64,000 nucleotides of DNA from Weissella confusa. Its GTDB lineage: Bacteria; Bacillota; Bacilli; Lactobacillales; Lactobacillaceae. The position numbers and the translations under genes are program-made. Of the stretch, positions 1 through 6,363 are shown in pieces (the stretch's first letter is position 1; every line of letters starts with the position of its first letter). Location: positions 1-64,000 of the forward strand of contig JQAY01000001.1 of NCBI GenBank assembly GCA_001436895.1, written 5' to 3'. The notes under the pieces are model-generated. The model worked only from the letters and a program-made list of their open reading frames with translations, made no database searches and had not been told where the DNA came from.

Positions 1-5
1 TAGTT

Positions 6-36
6 AAAACCATCCTCGCTTGAGGATGGTTTTTTT
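6..36 (+). terminator. Rho-independent terminator of an upstream gene
   Basis: A perfect 10-bp stem (8-17 with 22-31) closes a GCTT loop and runs into a T tract. It ends transcription entering from the left of the window. Confidence 0.85.
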
Positions 37-67
37 GTACAATCGTGAAGTCGAAAGGAGAGTTGTC

Positions 68-373
68 ATGAACGAAAAAGAGCGAATTATTGAGTTAGAA
101 GCAGCCTTAAAGGCCTCTGAAGCTGAAGTTGATAAGTGGCGCACTGGAGCTGAAATTTATGAAGCGCAAGTCGGGGACTTACAAGGTGCTTTGCAAGAAA
201 TGGCAGCGGAACTTGATCGACTAGCCCTTTAGAACCAACAACTAAAGCAACAAACATCAGAAGCGGTTGTTATGACACCTCAGCCAATGGTTGCTGATCA
301 AAATGCAGCAATCATTCAAGACGCCTTAATCAATAAGATTAAGCAACTACAAGCACAACTAAATGAACGTTAA
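68..373 (+). pseudogene. Small coiled-coil protein gene interrupted by an in-frame TAG
   Basis: ATG at 68 follows an AAGGAG ribosome binding site at 55-60. The frame encodes 54 residues of Glu/Ala-rich coiled coil (MNEKERIIELEAALKASEAE...) and meets TAG at 230-232. The same frame then continues without interruption as NQQLKQQTSEAVVM... to a TAA at 371-373, again with a coiled-coil character (INKIKQLQAQLNER). A terminator follows at once. The simplest reading is a 101-residue protein whose Gln or Glu codon mutated to amber. No family is recognised; the heptad-like sequence suggests a small cytoplasmic coiled-coil protein. The 54-residue product alone may still be made. Confidence 0.6.
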
Positions 374-411
374 AAATGGGTACCAGAATATTTCTGGTAC
401 CCATTTTTGCT
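374..411. terminator. Bidirectional terminator between convergent genes
   Basis: AAAAATGGGTACCAGAA and its complement form a long stem flanked by A and T runs, so it can serve both the forward gene ending at 373 and the reverse gene ending at 410. Confidence 0.85.
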
Positions 412-760
412 ATGCCATTTGAATGTCACGCAATCCGACGTTAGAATCAAGCGTCCCTGATGGACCTGACAAGCTATAACGAAGATACTTATCAACATCT
501 AGACGCATGTCGCTGTCCATTTGTGCCTTCGTATACCCCTTAATGTAAACAGGCCCCAAGTCGCTGTCGATGACCGTGTCAAAATCGTTAGTTAAATCCT
601 TAGCCTCACACAAGACCACGTTAAAAGCGACGTCTAGTGTACACATCCCGGCATCTGAAAACGGTCCAACGCCGTCATCAAAATCCAAGACGATTTTGGT
701 TGTTGGTGTTAGCTTAGCAGCAAGCTTAGCCTTTGCTGCATCTGAAATTGTTAAAAACAT
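410..760 (-). CDS. HesB/IscA-like (Fe-S biosynthesis family) protein lacking the cysteine motif
   Basis: A 116-residue protein starting MFLTISDAAKAKL, with AGGAGG spaced well before the ATG. Length and the opening pattern resemble the HesB/IscA-like fold that is annotated as 'iron-sulfur cluster biosynthesis family protein' in lactobacilli. The C-terminal CGC motif of true A-type carriers is missing; the two cysteines present (in AGMCTLD and VVLCEAKD) are in other places. A cluster-carrier function is therefore doubtful. A longer reading of this frame upstream of 760 has no support. Confidence 0.6.
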   Translation of the reverse strand: MFLTISDAAKAKLAAKLTPTTKIVLDFDDGVGPFSDAGMCTLDVAFNVVLCEAKDLTNDFDTVIDSDLGPVYIKGYTKAQMDSDMRLDVDKYLRYSLSGPSGTLDSNVGLRDIQMA

Positions 761-911
761 AGTATCCACCTCCTGCCCCCATAGTACCATGATGAACGGT
801 AACGTACAAAAGTCTTTGCACAAAAGCGTGAACTGTCGGCCAAGTCGTTGTACGGGTAATTTATTGTTGATAGAGTTAAAGTAAGCTATAGGACATAGGA
901 GGGATTTAATT

Positions 912-1163
912 ATGCATTTAATTTGGACATTGATTGTGGGAGCTATTATTGGTGCAATTGCCGGAGCTATTACAAGTCGTGGCGCATCAATGGGATGGAT
1001 TGCCAACATCGTGGCTGGACTAGTTGGATCATGGCTAGGACAAATGATTTTAGGTGACTGGGGTCCATCACTAGCAGGGATGGCATTGATACCATCAATT
1101 ATCGGTGCGATTATCGTTGTGTTAGTGGTGTCATGGATTTTTGTAAAAGCTAATAAGAAATAA
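912..1163 (+). CDS. GlsB/YeaQ/YmgE family small membrane protein
   Basis: An 83-residue, strongly hydrophobic protein with three membrane segments (about residues 2-22, 30-47, 57-77). Gly-rich stretches such as GAIIGAIAGAITSRG and NIVAGLVGSWLGQ are typical of the transglycosylase-associated/GlsB stress family. These proteins sit in the cytoplasmic membrane and are linked to general stress in Gram-positive bacteria; the molecular role is unknown. AGGAGG lies at the usual distance from the ATG. It is a single-gene unit ending at its own terminator. Confidence 0.85.
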   Translation: MHLIWTLIVGAIIGAIAGAITSRGASMGWIANIVAGLVGSWLGQMILGDWGPSLAGMALIPSIIGAIIVVLVVSWIFVKANKK

Positions 1164-1165
1164 GG

Positions 1166-1206
1166 TGAACGGGAGTTGGCAAATTGCTGACTCCCGTTTC
1201 CTCTTT
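1166..1206 (+). terminator. Rho-independent terminator
   Basis: A 9-bp stem AACGGGAGT/ACTCCCGTT (1168-1176 with 1190-1198) followed by a T-rich tract, directly after the small membrane protein gene. Confidence 0.8.
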
Positions 1207-1282
1207 CATTGACTAATGAGTGGCTTAATTTTAAGATTAATTGTCTGGTGTCGCGATGTTTCGCAAAAACGTCATAAATGAG

Positions 1283-1291
1283 TGCTAAAAT
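1283..1291 (+). promoter_or_regulatory. Extended -10 promoter of the aldo/keto reductase gene
   Basis: TGCTAAAAT is an extended -10 element about 35 bp before the ATG at 1325. No clear -35 box is seen. Confidence 0.45.
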
Positions 1292-1324
1292 GTAAGCATT
1301 CTTATGGAAATTGGGGACGACACA

Positions 1325-2149
1325 ATGGAATTTGTGACACTTAATAATGGCGTTGAAATGCCAATGGTTGGATTCGGTACGGATGCAGCTAACGATGCAT
1401 TATCATATGGTGAAGTGATGGATGCGGCCGTGCAAGCTGGTTACCGTTTGTTTGATACGGCAGCGATGTACGGCAACCAAAACGAACTTGGGGACTTTTT
1501 GGCAGGTTCTGGTTTGAAGCGTGATGACTATTTCTTGACGAGCAAGGTTGCTCAAAAGGAACAAGGCTATGAGAACACGTTGCAAGCCTTCAAGAACACG
1601 ACGGCTGCTTTGCAAACGGACCACTTGGACTTGTACTTGGTACACTGGCCAAAGTTTGATCCATTCTTTGAAACATGGCGTGCCCTTGAGCACCTATACA
1701 AGGAAGGCTACGTACGTGCTATTGGTGTTTCAAACTTTGAAGCCCACCACTTGGATCGTTTGTTGACGAAGGCAACGGTTATGCCGGCAGTTGACCAAAT
1801 TGAAACGCACCCATACTTTAACCAACATGTCCTACACGGCTACTTGGAAGAGTTAGGTATCCAGCACCAAGCGTGGAGCCCACTTGGCCGTGGTGCTGTT
1901 TTGCAAGATCCTGTTTTGGCAGGCATTGCTGAGCGTTACGGTGTCAGCATCGCGCAAGTTATTTTGCGTTGGCAAATCCAACACAACGTTGCCGTGATTC
2001 CTAAGTCAGGAAACCCAGCACGTATGGCTCAAAACTTGGCTTTGGACTTCCAATTGACGACGACTGATATGGCTCGTATCGACGCTTTGCAACGTGGTGA
2101 GCGTATCATGGGTGCACCAGACCAAAACTATACGGAAGATTTGTGGTAA
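1325..2149 (+). CDS. Aldo/keto reductase (2,5-diketo-D-gluconate reductase type)
   Basis: A 274-residue NADPH-dependent carbonyl reductase of the AKR superfamily, cytoplasmic. The catalytic tetrad is visible as Asp44 (LFDTA), Tyr49 (AMYG), Lys74 (LTSKV) and His107 (LVHWP). GVSNF and the cofactor signature IPKSGNPAR near the C terminus are intact. The start at 1325 is chosen because GGGGA precedes it at good spacing; an in-frame ATG at 1304 has no ribosome binding site. The physiological substrate cannot be told from sequence. The following gene overlaps or abuts its stop codon, suggesting co-transcription. Confidence 0.9.
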   Translation: MEFVTLNNGVEMPMVGFGTDAANDALSYGEVMDAAVQAGYRLFDTAAMYGNQNELGDFLAGSGLKRDDYFLTSKVAQKEQGYENTLQAFKNTTAALQTDHLDLYLVHWPKFDPFFETWRALEHLYKEGYVRAIGVSNFEAHHLDRLLTKATVMPAVDQIETHPYFNQHVLHGYLEELGIQHQAWSPLGRGAVLQDPVLAGIAERYGVSIAQVILRWQIQHNVAVIPKSGNPARMAQNLALDFQLTTTDMARIDALQRGERIMGAPDQNYTEDLW

Positions 2150-2814
2150 AAAAAATGGTGAAGCAGGGACAATTTGCAGGCGTTAGTTCAGCAAAGCGTT
2201 TGAAGAATTTTAAGCAACAAGCTAAGGCAACAGAAGCAAAAGCAATCACACCTGAGAAGGTGGGGGAGTTTTTACTTGTTCGTTATCACCTAACGCAAAA
2301 TACACGTTTGGCTCCTTTGATGAAGGAAACTTTGCAACGTGTATTGATGACCTTGCTTGATAATGCAACTGGCACAACGTGGTCAATAGACAAATTGTTT
2401 GTGACGACGCTTGGCCAAATTGCGAATCAGGTACCTTGGCAATTCTATGCCTTGTTGGCAACGGAATGGCCACGTACACAAAAGTTCTTGAACAAAGAAG
2501 TTCCTGCTGTGCCGTTGAATGAGCGCATCATAGTCACTGATGATGTGACTGATGTACCTGAAAAGATTGCCCGGCAACTGGCCATTAATTGGTTTTTGAT
2601 GATGTTTGCCACAATGCCAGAACGTTTGGCAGCTGTGACAGAACAACAGGTTGCTGACACGAAGCAATCATTCTTGCAGGATGGTGCCATTAATTGGTCT
2701 AATGTTGGAACGGTATATTCAACGACGCCATTTATTATGCCTGATGATGTCGATGAGGCAACTAAGACTTGGTTGACCGACTTACAGACATTAACAATTG
2801 AACAATTACACTAA
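2143..2814 (+). CDS. Hypothetical protein, about 223 residues
   Basis: I do not recognise the family. The protein begins with a basic stretch (VKKMVKQGQFAG...KRLKNFKQQAKATEAKA) followed by a predominantly helical, soluble-looking body with no signal peptide or membrane segment. The start is uncertain: GTG at 2143 overlaps the reductase stop by 7 nt and has a GGAAG ahead of it, while ATG at 2155 has no clear site. The overlap implies translational coupling with the aldo/keto reductase. A shared terminator follows. Confidence 0.7.
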   Translation: MVKKMVKQGQFAGVSSAKRLKNFKQQAKATEAKAITPEKVGEFLLVRYHLTQNTRLAPLMKETLQRVLMTLLDNATGTTWSIDKLFVTTLGQIANQVPWQFYALLATEWPRTQKFLNKEVPAVPLNERIIVTDDVTDVPEKIARQLAINWFLMMFATMPERLAAVTEQQVADTKQSFLQDGAINWSNVGTVYSTTPFIMPDDVDEATKTWLTDLQTLTIEQLH

Positions 2815-2852
2815 AAAAATCGTCCAACGCATGCGCACTGGACGATTTTTAC
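2813..2852. terminator. Bidirectional terminator
   Basis: AAAATCGTCCA and TGGACGATTTT form an 11-bp stem with A/T runs on both sides, between convergent genes. Confidence 0.8.
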
Positions 2853-3694
2853 TATTCACGCGTACCTTCAATGGCGGTACGGATATGATCAACCACTTGT
2901 TGGGTTTTATCACCAAGTTGCACCCCGACAAGAGTGAACAAGCTATCCATAATCGTGATTTGAGCAATCAATGATGACATTGATTCGCTTCGAATGTTAA
3001 CTTCTTCAGCAGCACTGGCCAAAACTAAATCAGCTGTCTTTGCTAATTCAGATTGCTGATAAGCAGTAATGGCAATAATCTTAACGCCGTTGTTCTTGAG
3101 TTGACGTGCGATTGTTAGCGTGTCGTGGTTACGACCTGAGTGTGATACCACGATGGCGACGTCAGTAGCACGCATGCGAACAGCTTGCATCAGTTGCACA
3201 TCGTAGTCAGGGTGTTGTTCGACATCCAAAGGTGTACGCAACAACTTGTGGTAACCATTCAAGGCGACGATTGATGAACCACCAATACCAAATAGGCCAA
3301 CGCGACGAGCTTCAACCAACCACTTCGTAGCCGTTGCCCAGTCATCGCTGTTAATCATTGATAAGGTACCTTCCAATGCGTTGGTTGCACCACTGAACAC
3401 CTTTTGAACAATTTCAGTCGTATCGTCTTCTTCGTCGATTTCACCAAAGAATGTGTCGTCTGATTGCGTGGCAACGGCTAAGCTGAGTGAAAACTCACGG
3501 AATGAACCGAAGCCGACGCGCTTAACAAAACGGGAAATCGTTGCGGTTGAAAGTCCGACCGCATTAGCGAGCCCTTGGATTGTTAATGAACGAATTTCTT
3601 CTGGGTTGGCTAGGATAAAGCCAGCGATTTTTTCATCTGATCCAGATAATTGATCACGCATTGAACGAATGCGCGCAAAACCTGATTGTGCCAT
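2852..3694 (-). CDS. MurR/RpiR family transcriptional regulator
   Basis: A 280-residue sugar-phosphate-sensing DNA-binding protein. Residues 1-75 form the N-terminal HTH_6 domain (LTIQGLANAVGLSTATISRFVKRVGF); about 120-260 form a SIS domain (LFGIGGSSIVALN, VVSHSGRNHDTLTIARQLK) that binds phosphosugars. It has an AAGGAG site before the ATG. It is divergent from a 6-phosphogluconate dehydrogenase gene and close to a kinase remnant, so it probably controls gluconate or pentose-phosphate genes. The effector is inferred from family knowledge, not shown here. Confidence 0.9.
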   Translation of the reverse strand: MAQSGFARIRSMRDQLSGSDEKIAGFILANPEEIRSLTIQGLANAVGLSTATISRFVKRVGFGSFREFSLSLAVATQSDDTFFGEIDEEDDTTEIVQKVFSGATNALEGTLSMINSDDWATATKWLVEARRVGLFGIGGSSIVALNGYHKLLRTPLDVEQHPDYDVQLMQAVRMRATDVAIVVSHSGRNHDTLTIARQLKNNGVKIIAITAYQQSELAKTADLVLASAAEEVNIRSESMSSLIAQITIMDSLFTLVGVQLGDKTQQVVDHIRTAIEGTRE

Positions 3695-3801
3695 GTCAAA
3701 CTCCTTTTATTTTTAGAATCGGGAAACGTTGACATAACAACGTTCTGTCTATTTTCTATTGTACCGTATTTTGGATATGAAAACATTTTACAACAAAAGG
3801 G

Positions 3802-3831
3802 TTGCAAAGTGAAAAACTTTTGCATTATAAT
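3802..3831 (+). promoter_or_regulatory. gnd promoter with an internal inverted repeat
   Basis: TTGCAA (3802-3807) and TATAAT (3826-3831) are separated by 18 bp. The spacer and -35 carry an imperfect palindrome, TGCAAAGT-GAAAA-ACTTTTGCA (3803-3824), in a good position for an operator, possibly for the divergent RpiR protein. Confidence 0.6.
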
Positions 3832-3874
3832 AATCATGTAGAAAAAAAGCACAAGAAAAAAAGAGGTAACTCAA

Positions 3875-4783
3875 ATGAAGTTCGCTATGATCGGCCTTGG
3901 TAAGATGGGCTTGAACTTGGTAAAGAATGCTGCAGATAACGGTCACGAAGTTGTTGCTTTTGACTTGAACGCAGACTTTGTTAAGGAAGCTGACGCATAC
4001 TCAGATTTGGTATCACCAGCTACTGATATGGATGACATGTTGGCACAATTGCCATCACCAAAGGTTGTTTGGGTCATGGTTCCAGCCGGTGTTCCTACGA
4101 ACTCAACTATCGATACTTTGATCGAAAAGTTGGACGAAGGCGACATCATCATCGACGGTGGTAACTCAAACTACAAGGATAACTTGGAGCAAAACAAGCG
4201 CACGACTGCTGCTGGTATCAAGTTCTTCGATGCTGGTACTTCAGGCGGTATGTCAGGTGCACGTAACGGTGGAAACTTCATGATCGGTGGAGACGACGCT
4301 GAAGCATGGAAGGTTTTGGAGCCTTTGTTCAAGTCAATCGCCTTGGAAGACGGTTACCTATACACTGGTCGTTTGGGATCAGGTCACTACTTGAAGATGG
4401 TCCACAACGGAATCGAATACGGTATGATGCAAGCCATCGCCGAAGGTTTCGAAGTTTTGGAAGCTTCACAATTCGACTACGACTACGAAGCCGTTGCTAA
4501 GTTGTGGAACCACGGTTCAGTTGTTCGTTCATGGTTGATGGAATTGGCCGAAGAGCAATTTGCTAAGGACCCTAAGTTGTCAGCTATCTCAGGTCGTATG
4601 CACTCATCTGGTGAAGGTAAGTGGACGATCGAAGAGTCATTGGACTTGGAAGTTCCAGCACCAGTTATCGCATTGTCATTGATGATGCGTTACCGTTCAC
4701 TACAAGAAGACACGTTTACTGGTAAGGTTGTTTCAGCTTTGCGTAACGGCTTCGGTGGACACGCAATGGACGCTGCTAAGTAA
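3875..4783 (+). CDS. gnd: 6-phosphogluconate dehydrogenase, decarboxylating, short NAD-type
   Basis: A 302-residue enzyme converting 6-phosphogluconate to ribulose 5-phosphate and CO2, the key oxidative step of the heterofermentative phosphoketolase route. The Rossmann motif GLGKMG is at residues 7-12; acidic Asp30 at the end of the second strand (VAFDLN) favours NAD over NADP. The signature GTSGGMSGARNGG (121-133) and catalytic Lys174/Asn178/Glu181 (KMVHNGIEYG) are intact. The length fits the short GntZ/GndA class rather than the 470-residue NADP class. It is preceded by AGAGGT and a strong promoter, and is divergent from the RpiR regulator. Confidence 0.93.
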   Translation: MKFAMIGLGKMGLNLVKNAADNGHEVVAFDLNADFVKEADAYSDLVSPATDMDDMLAQLPSPKVVWVMVPAGVPTNSTIDTLIEKLDEGDIIIDGGNSNYKDNLEQNKRTTAAGIKFFDAGTSGGMSGARNGGNFMIGGDDAEAWKVLEPLFKSIALEDGYLYTGRLGSGHYLKMVHNGIEYGMMQAIAEGFEVLEASQFDYDYEAVAKLWNHGSVVRSWLMELAEEQFAKDPKLSAISGRMHSSGEGKWTIEESLDLEVPAPVIALSLMMRYRSLQEDTFTGKVVSALRNGFGGHAMDAAK

Positions 4784-5025
4784 TAAAACGGCTTCCCCCG
4801 CTTAATTACTTTGTGAGACCCACAAAATATAAAAAATAAAAACCACAAGTTTAATCGCCGCTGTTGGTCGCCCTATCGACCTTTGGCGCTGCGTCTGCCA
4901 CCGGGGAGGACCCATGGCAGGAACTAATAGCCATTTTTAATGACTATATGCGTGGTTCCAATGCTTAAGTTGTGAGATTCTTGAGTGTTGTCATCTTGTG
5001 CTACATGAGATGAGATTGTGAGAGC
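4784..5025 (+). other. Long non-coding interval, candidate structured RNA about 200 nt
   Basis: There is no plausible ORF here. From about 4845 the sequence holds several nested hairpins: GGTCG/CGACC (about 4865-4880), TGCCA/TGGCA around a GGGGAGGACCC core (about 4898-4921), and GGAAC...GTTCC enclosing ATAGCCAT/ATGACTAT (about 4919-4958). The unit ends at a very strong terminator (5026-5060). Size and placement suggest a free-standing small RNA. I cannot match it to SRP RNA, RNase P, tmRNA or a known riboswitch; 6S RNA remains possible. A weak promoter (TTACTT 4806, TATAAA 4828) lies upstream. Confidence 0.4.
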
Positions 5026-5060
5026 GCACCCGACAGGAAACTGTCGGGTGCTTTTGTTTT
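5026..5060 (+). terminator. Strong Rho-independent terminator
   Basis: A perfect 11-bp stem GCACCCGACAG/CTGTCGGGTGC with a GAAA tetraloop and a T-rich tail. It ends a transcript coming from the non-coding interval to its left. Confidence 0.9.
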
Positions 5061-5102
5061 AGTGTATAATTTTGGGTATTAACTTTTAGAGGATGTAGGC
5101 CA

Positions 5103-5810
5103 ATGAAATATACAGTAACGATTGATATGGCTGCAATTGATGTTGTGGCAACGTTGATCGATGAAAATCAAAATCAAAAGGTCATGCATTTCCCTTACGA
5201 GGGGATGGCATTTCCAACTGATCCAGTGACACCTGATAACATTGTGAACACGTTGGTTGATGCATTAGCGTCAATGCGTGCAGATTTGCCAGGTGAGTAC
5301 GACGAAATTGTTGAAGTCCGATTTGCGACGGGCATTGCAAATGGCTGGTTTGCACTGGACGAAAACTTTACGCCGCTTACTGACGTTGTCTCAGGTGGTG
5401 ATAATCGCGCAGCGAAGTACGTTGATGCCTTGATGATTAACGGTATTGGCGGTCAATTGCAACGTAAGACTGGCTTGCCAATGACGGCGACGGAACCGCT
5501 TGTGTTGACGCTATGGATGAAGAATGAGCGTCCTGAAGCTTACACCAACGCAGCGCACTTCATGGGCGTGCTTGAATATGTGACATACCGTTTGTTCGGT
5601 TTGAACATTGTTGACGAAGCGTTGGCAGCCCGTACTGGCTACTACAATGTCGCCCACAAGACATGGGATGTGCAAGCGCTGGCCGTGACTGGTTTAACAG
5701 CTGAACAATTGCCTGAAATTGTGGCTGATACTGAAGTTAAATCGCCACTTTTGCCCGAAGTAATGGCAAAGACTGGTTTGAATGCGGACACGGTTTTCTA
5801 CCTCCGTTAA
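5103..5810 (+). pseudogene. Degenerate N-terminal half of an FGGY-family sugar kinase (gluconokinase-like)
   Basis: 235 residues resembling the first domain of FGGY carbohydrate kinases (LVLTLWMKNERPEAYTNAAHFMGVLEYVTYRLFG, LAARTGYYNVAHKTWD, LPEVMAKTG). Intact FGGY kinases have about 500 residues; here the C-terminal ATP-binding domain is absent and the frame ends at VFYLR. The N-terminal phosphate-binding loop (normally D-x-GTTS/G-x-R) is replaced by IDMAAIDVVATLID. Kinase activity is therefore unlikely. It has GAGGA before the ATG and a TATAAT at 5065-5070, so it may still be expressed. Next to gnd and the RpiR gene, it looks like the remnant of a gluconate utilisation cluster. A catalytically dead sugar-binding protein is the alternative. 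Confidence 0.6.
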
Positions 5811-5833
5811 GGCGGAAGTAGCTGAGCTGGATA

Positions 5834-5842
5834 TGCTATAAT
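5834..5842 (+). promoter_or_regulatory. Extended -10 promoter for a non-coding transcript
   Basis: TGCTATAAT is a perfect extended -10 element. The expected start, about 5849, is the beginning of a hairpin-rich interval that ends at a terminator at 6126. No good -35 is seen. Confidence 0.6.
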
Positions 5843-5848
5843 TGAAAT

Positions 5849-6126
5849 GTTGCCGGGGATGCAGTTAGTCGAGGAGTGATGTCCTAGGACTGCCGTTTAC
5901 GGAGGGTGCGATGCCCTGCTGTCCGGTAATGGTCGCGTGTGGGAGGTGAAGGACCCACATGTGATCGGAGGAAAACGCATCGAGGCTTGGACACCTCGAT
6001 GTATGGGGATTGTTAACGGGGTGGTGCCTGTTAACATGATACGGTGAAGGAGTTTAAGCGGTACGTGGTGGTCCGCTTAAACAGAAGGAGACCTGCACTC
6101 ATTTAGTGAGAGAGGTCTCTTTTTTT
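5849..6126 (+). ncRNA. Unidentified multi-hairpin small RNA, about 278 nt
   Basis: Between an extended -10 element and a T-tail terminator there is no ORF but a row of strong hairpins: GCAGT/ACTGC with inner AGGA/TCCT; GGG/CCC; TGTGGG/CCCACA; CATCGAGG/CCTCGATG; GTTAACGGG/CCTGTTAAC; GTTTAAGCGG/CCGCTTAAAC; and the terminator GAGACCT/AGGTCTC. Several loops share a G/T-rich theme (GTGATG, GTGGTG, GTGGTGG, AGGTGAAGG). It does not match RNase P, SRP RNA, tmRNA, 6S or common riboswitches by eye. It ends well before the adhesin gene at 6364, so an independent small RNA is the best reading; a leader with premature termination is possible. Confidence 0.55.
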
Positions 6127-6188
6127 GTGCCTCAATAGTTTTCTATATCATAAATATACAAAAGGGAACCAAACCCTTTCTAAAAATA

Positions 6189-6202
6189 AGAAAGCGCTAA
6201 CA
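6189..6202 (+). promoter_or_regulatory. cre-like site upstream of adhesin 1
   Basis: AGAAAGCGCTAACA matches 13 of 14 positions of the CcpA operator consensus TGWAARCGYTWNCW. It lies about 160 bp before the adhesin start. Confidence 0.55.
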
Positions 6203-6295
6203 ATGTTTATGTAACAGGTTTTTAAGAAACTATTTAGTGAAAATTTGTTCAAATCGTTAACCCAGCAAAAGCGTAATTAACTTGTTAAACTTGCA

Positions 6296-6329
6296 CTATA
6301 AATGTAGATTGTCACAAATTTGTAACAAT
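6296..6329 (+). promoter_or_regulatory. Adhesin 1 promoter region with a 22-bp palindrome
   Basis: A TATAAA -10-like box at 6296-6301 is followed directly by a near-perfect 22-bp inverted repeat (6308-6329; half-site ATTGTYACAAA, one mismatch). The position at the likely transcription start suggests a repressor operator. The regulator is unknown. The same palindrome is not present before the other two adhesin genes. Confidence 0.5.
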
Positions 6330-6363
6330 CACTCACTTTAGGAAAGTTAAATGGGTATTTACT

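Noticed and set aside
5849-6126. RNase P RNA, SRP RNA or tmRNA
   Set aside because: The conserved cores (GAGGAAAGTCC, GGTCAGGTCCGGAAGGAAGCA, or an ssrA tag with encoded CCA) are not present.
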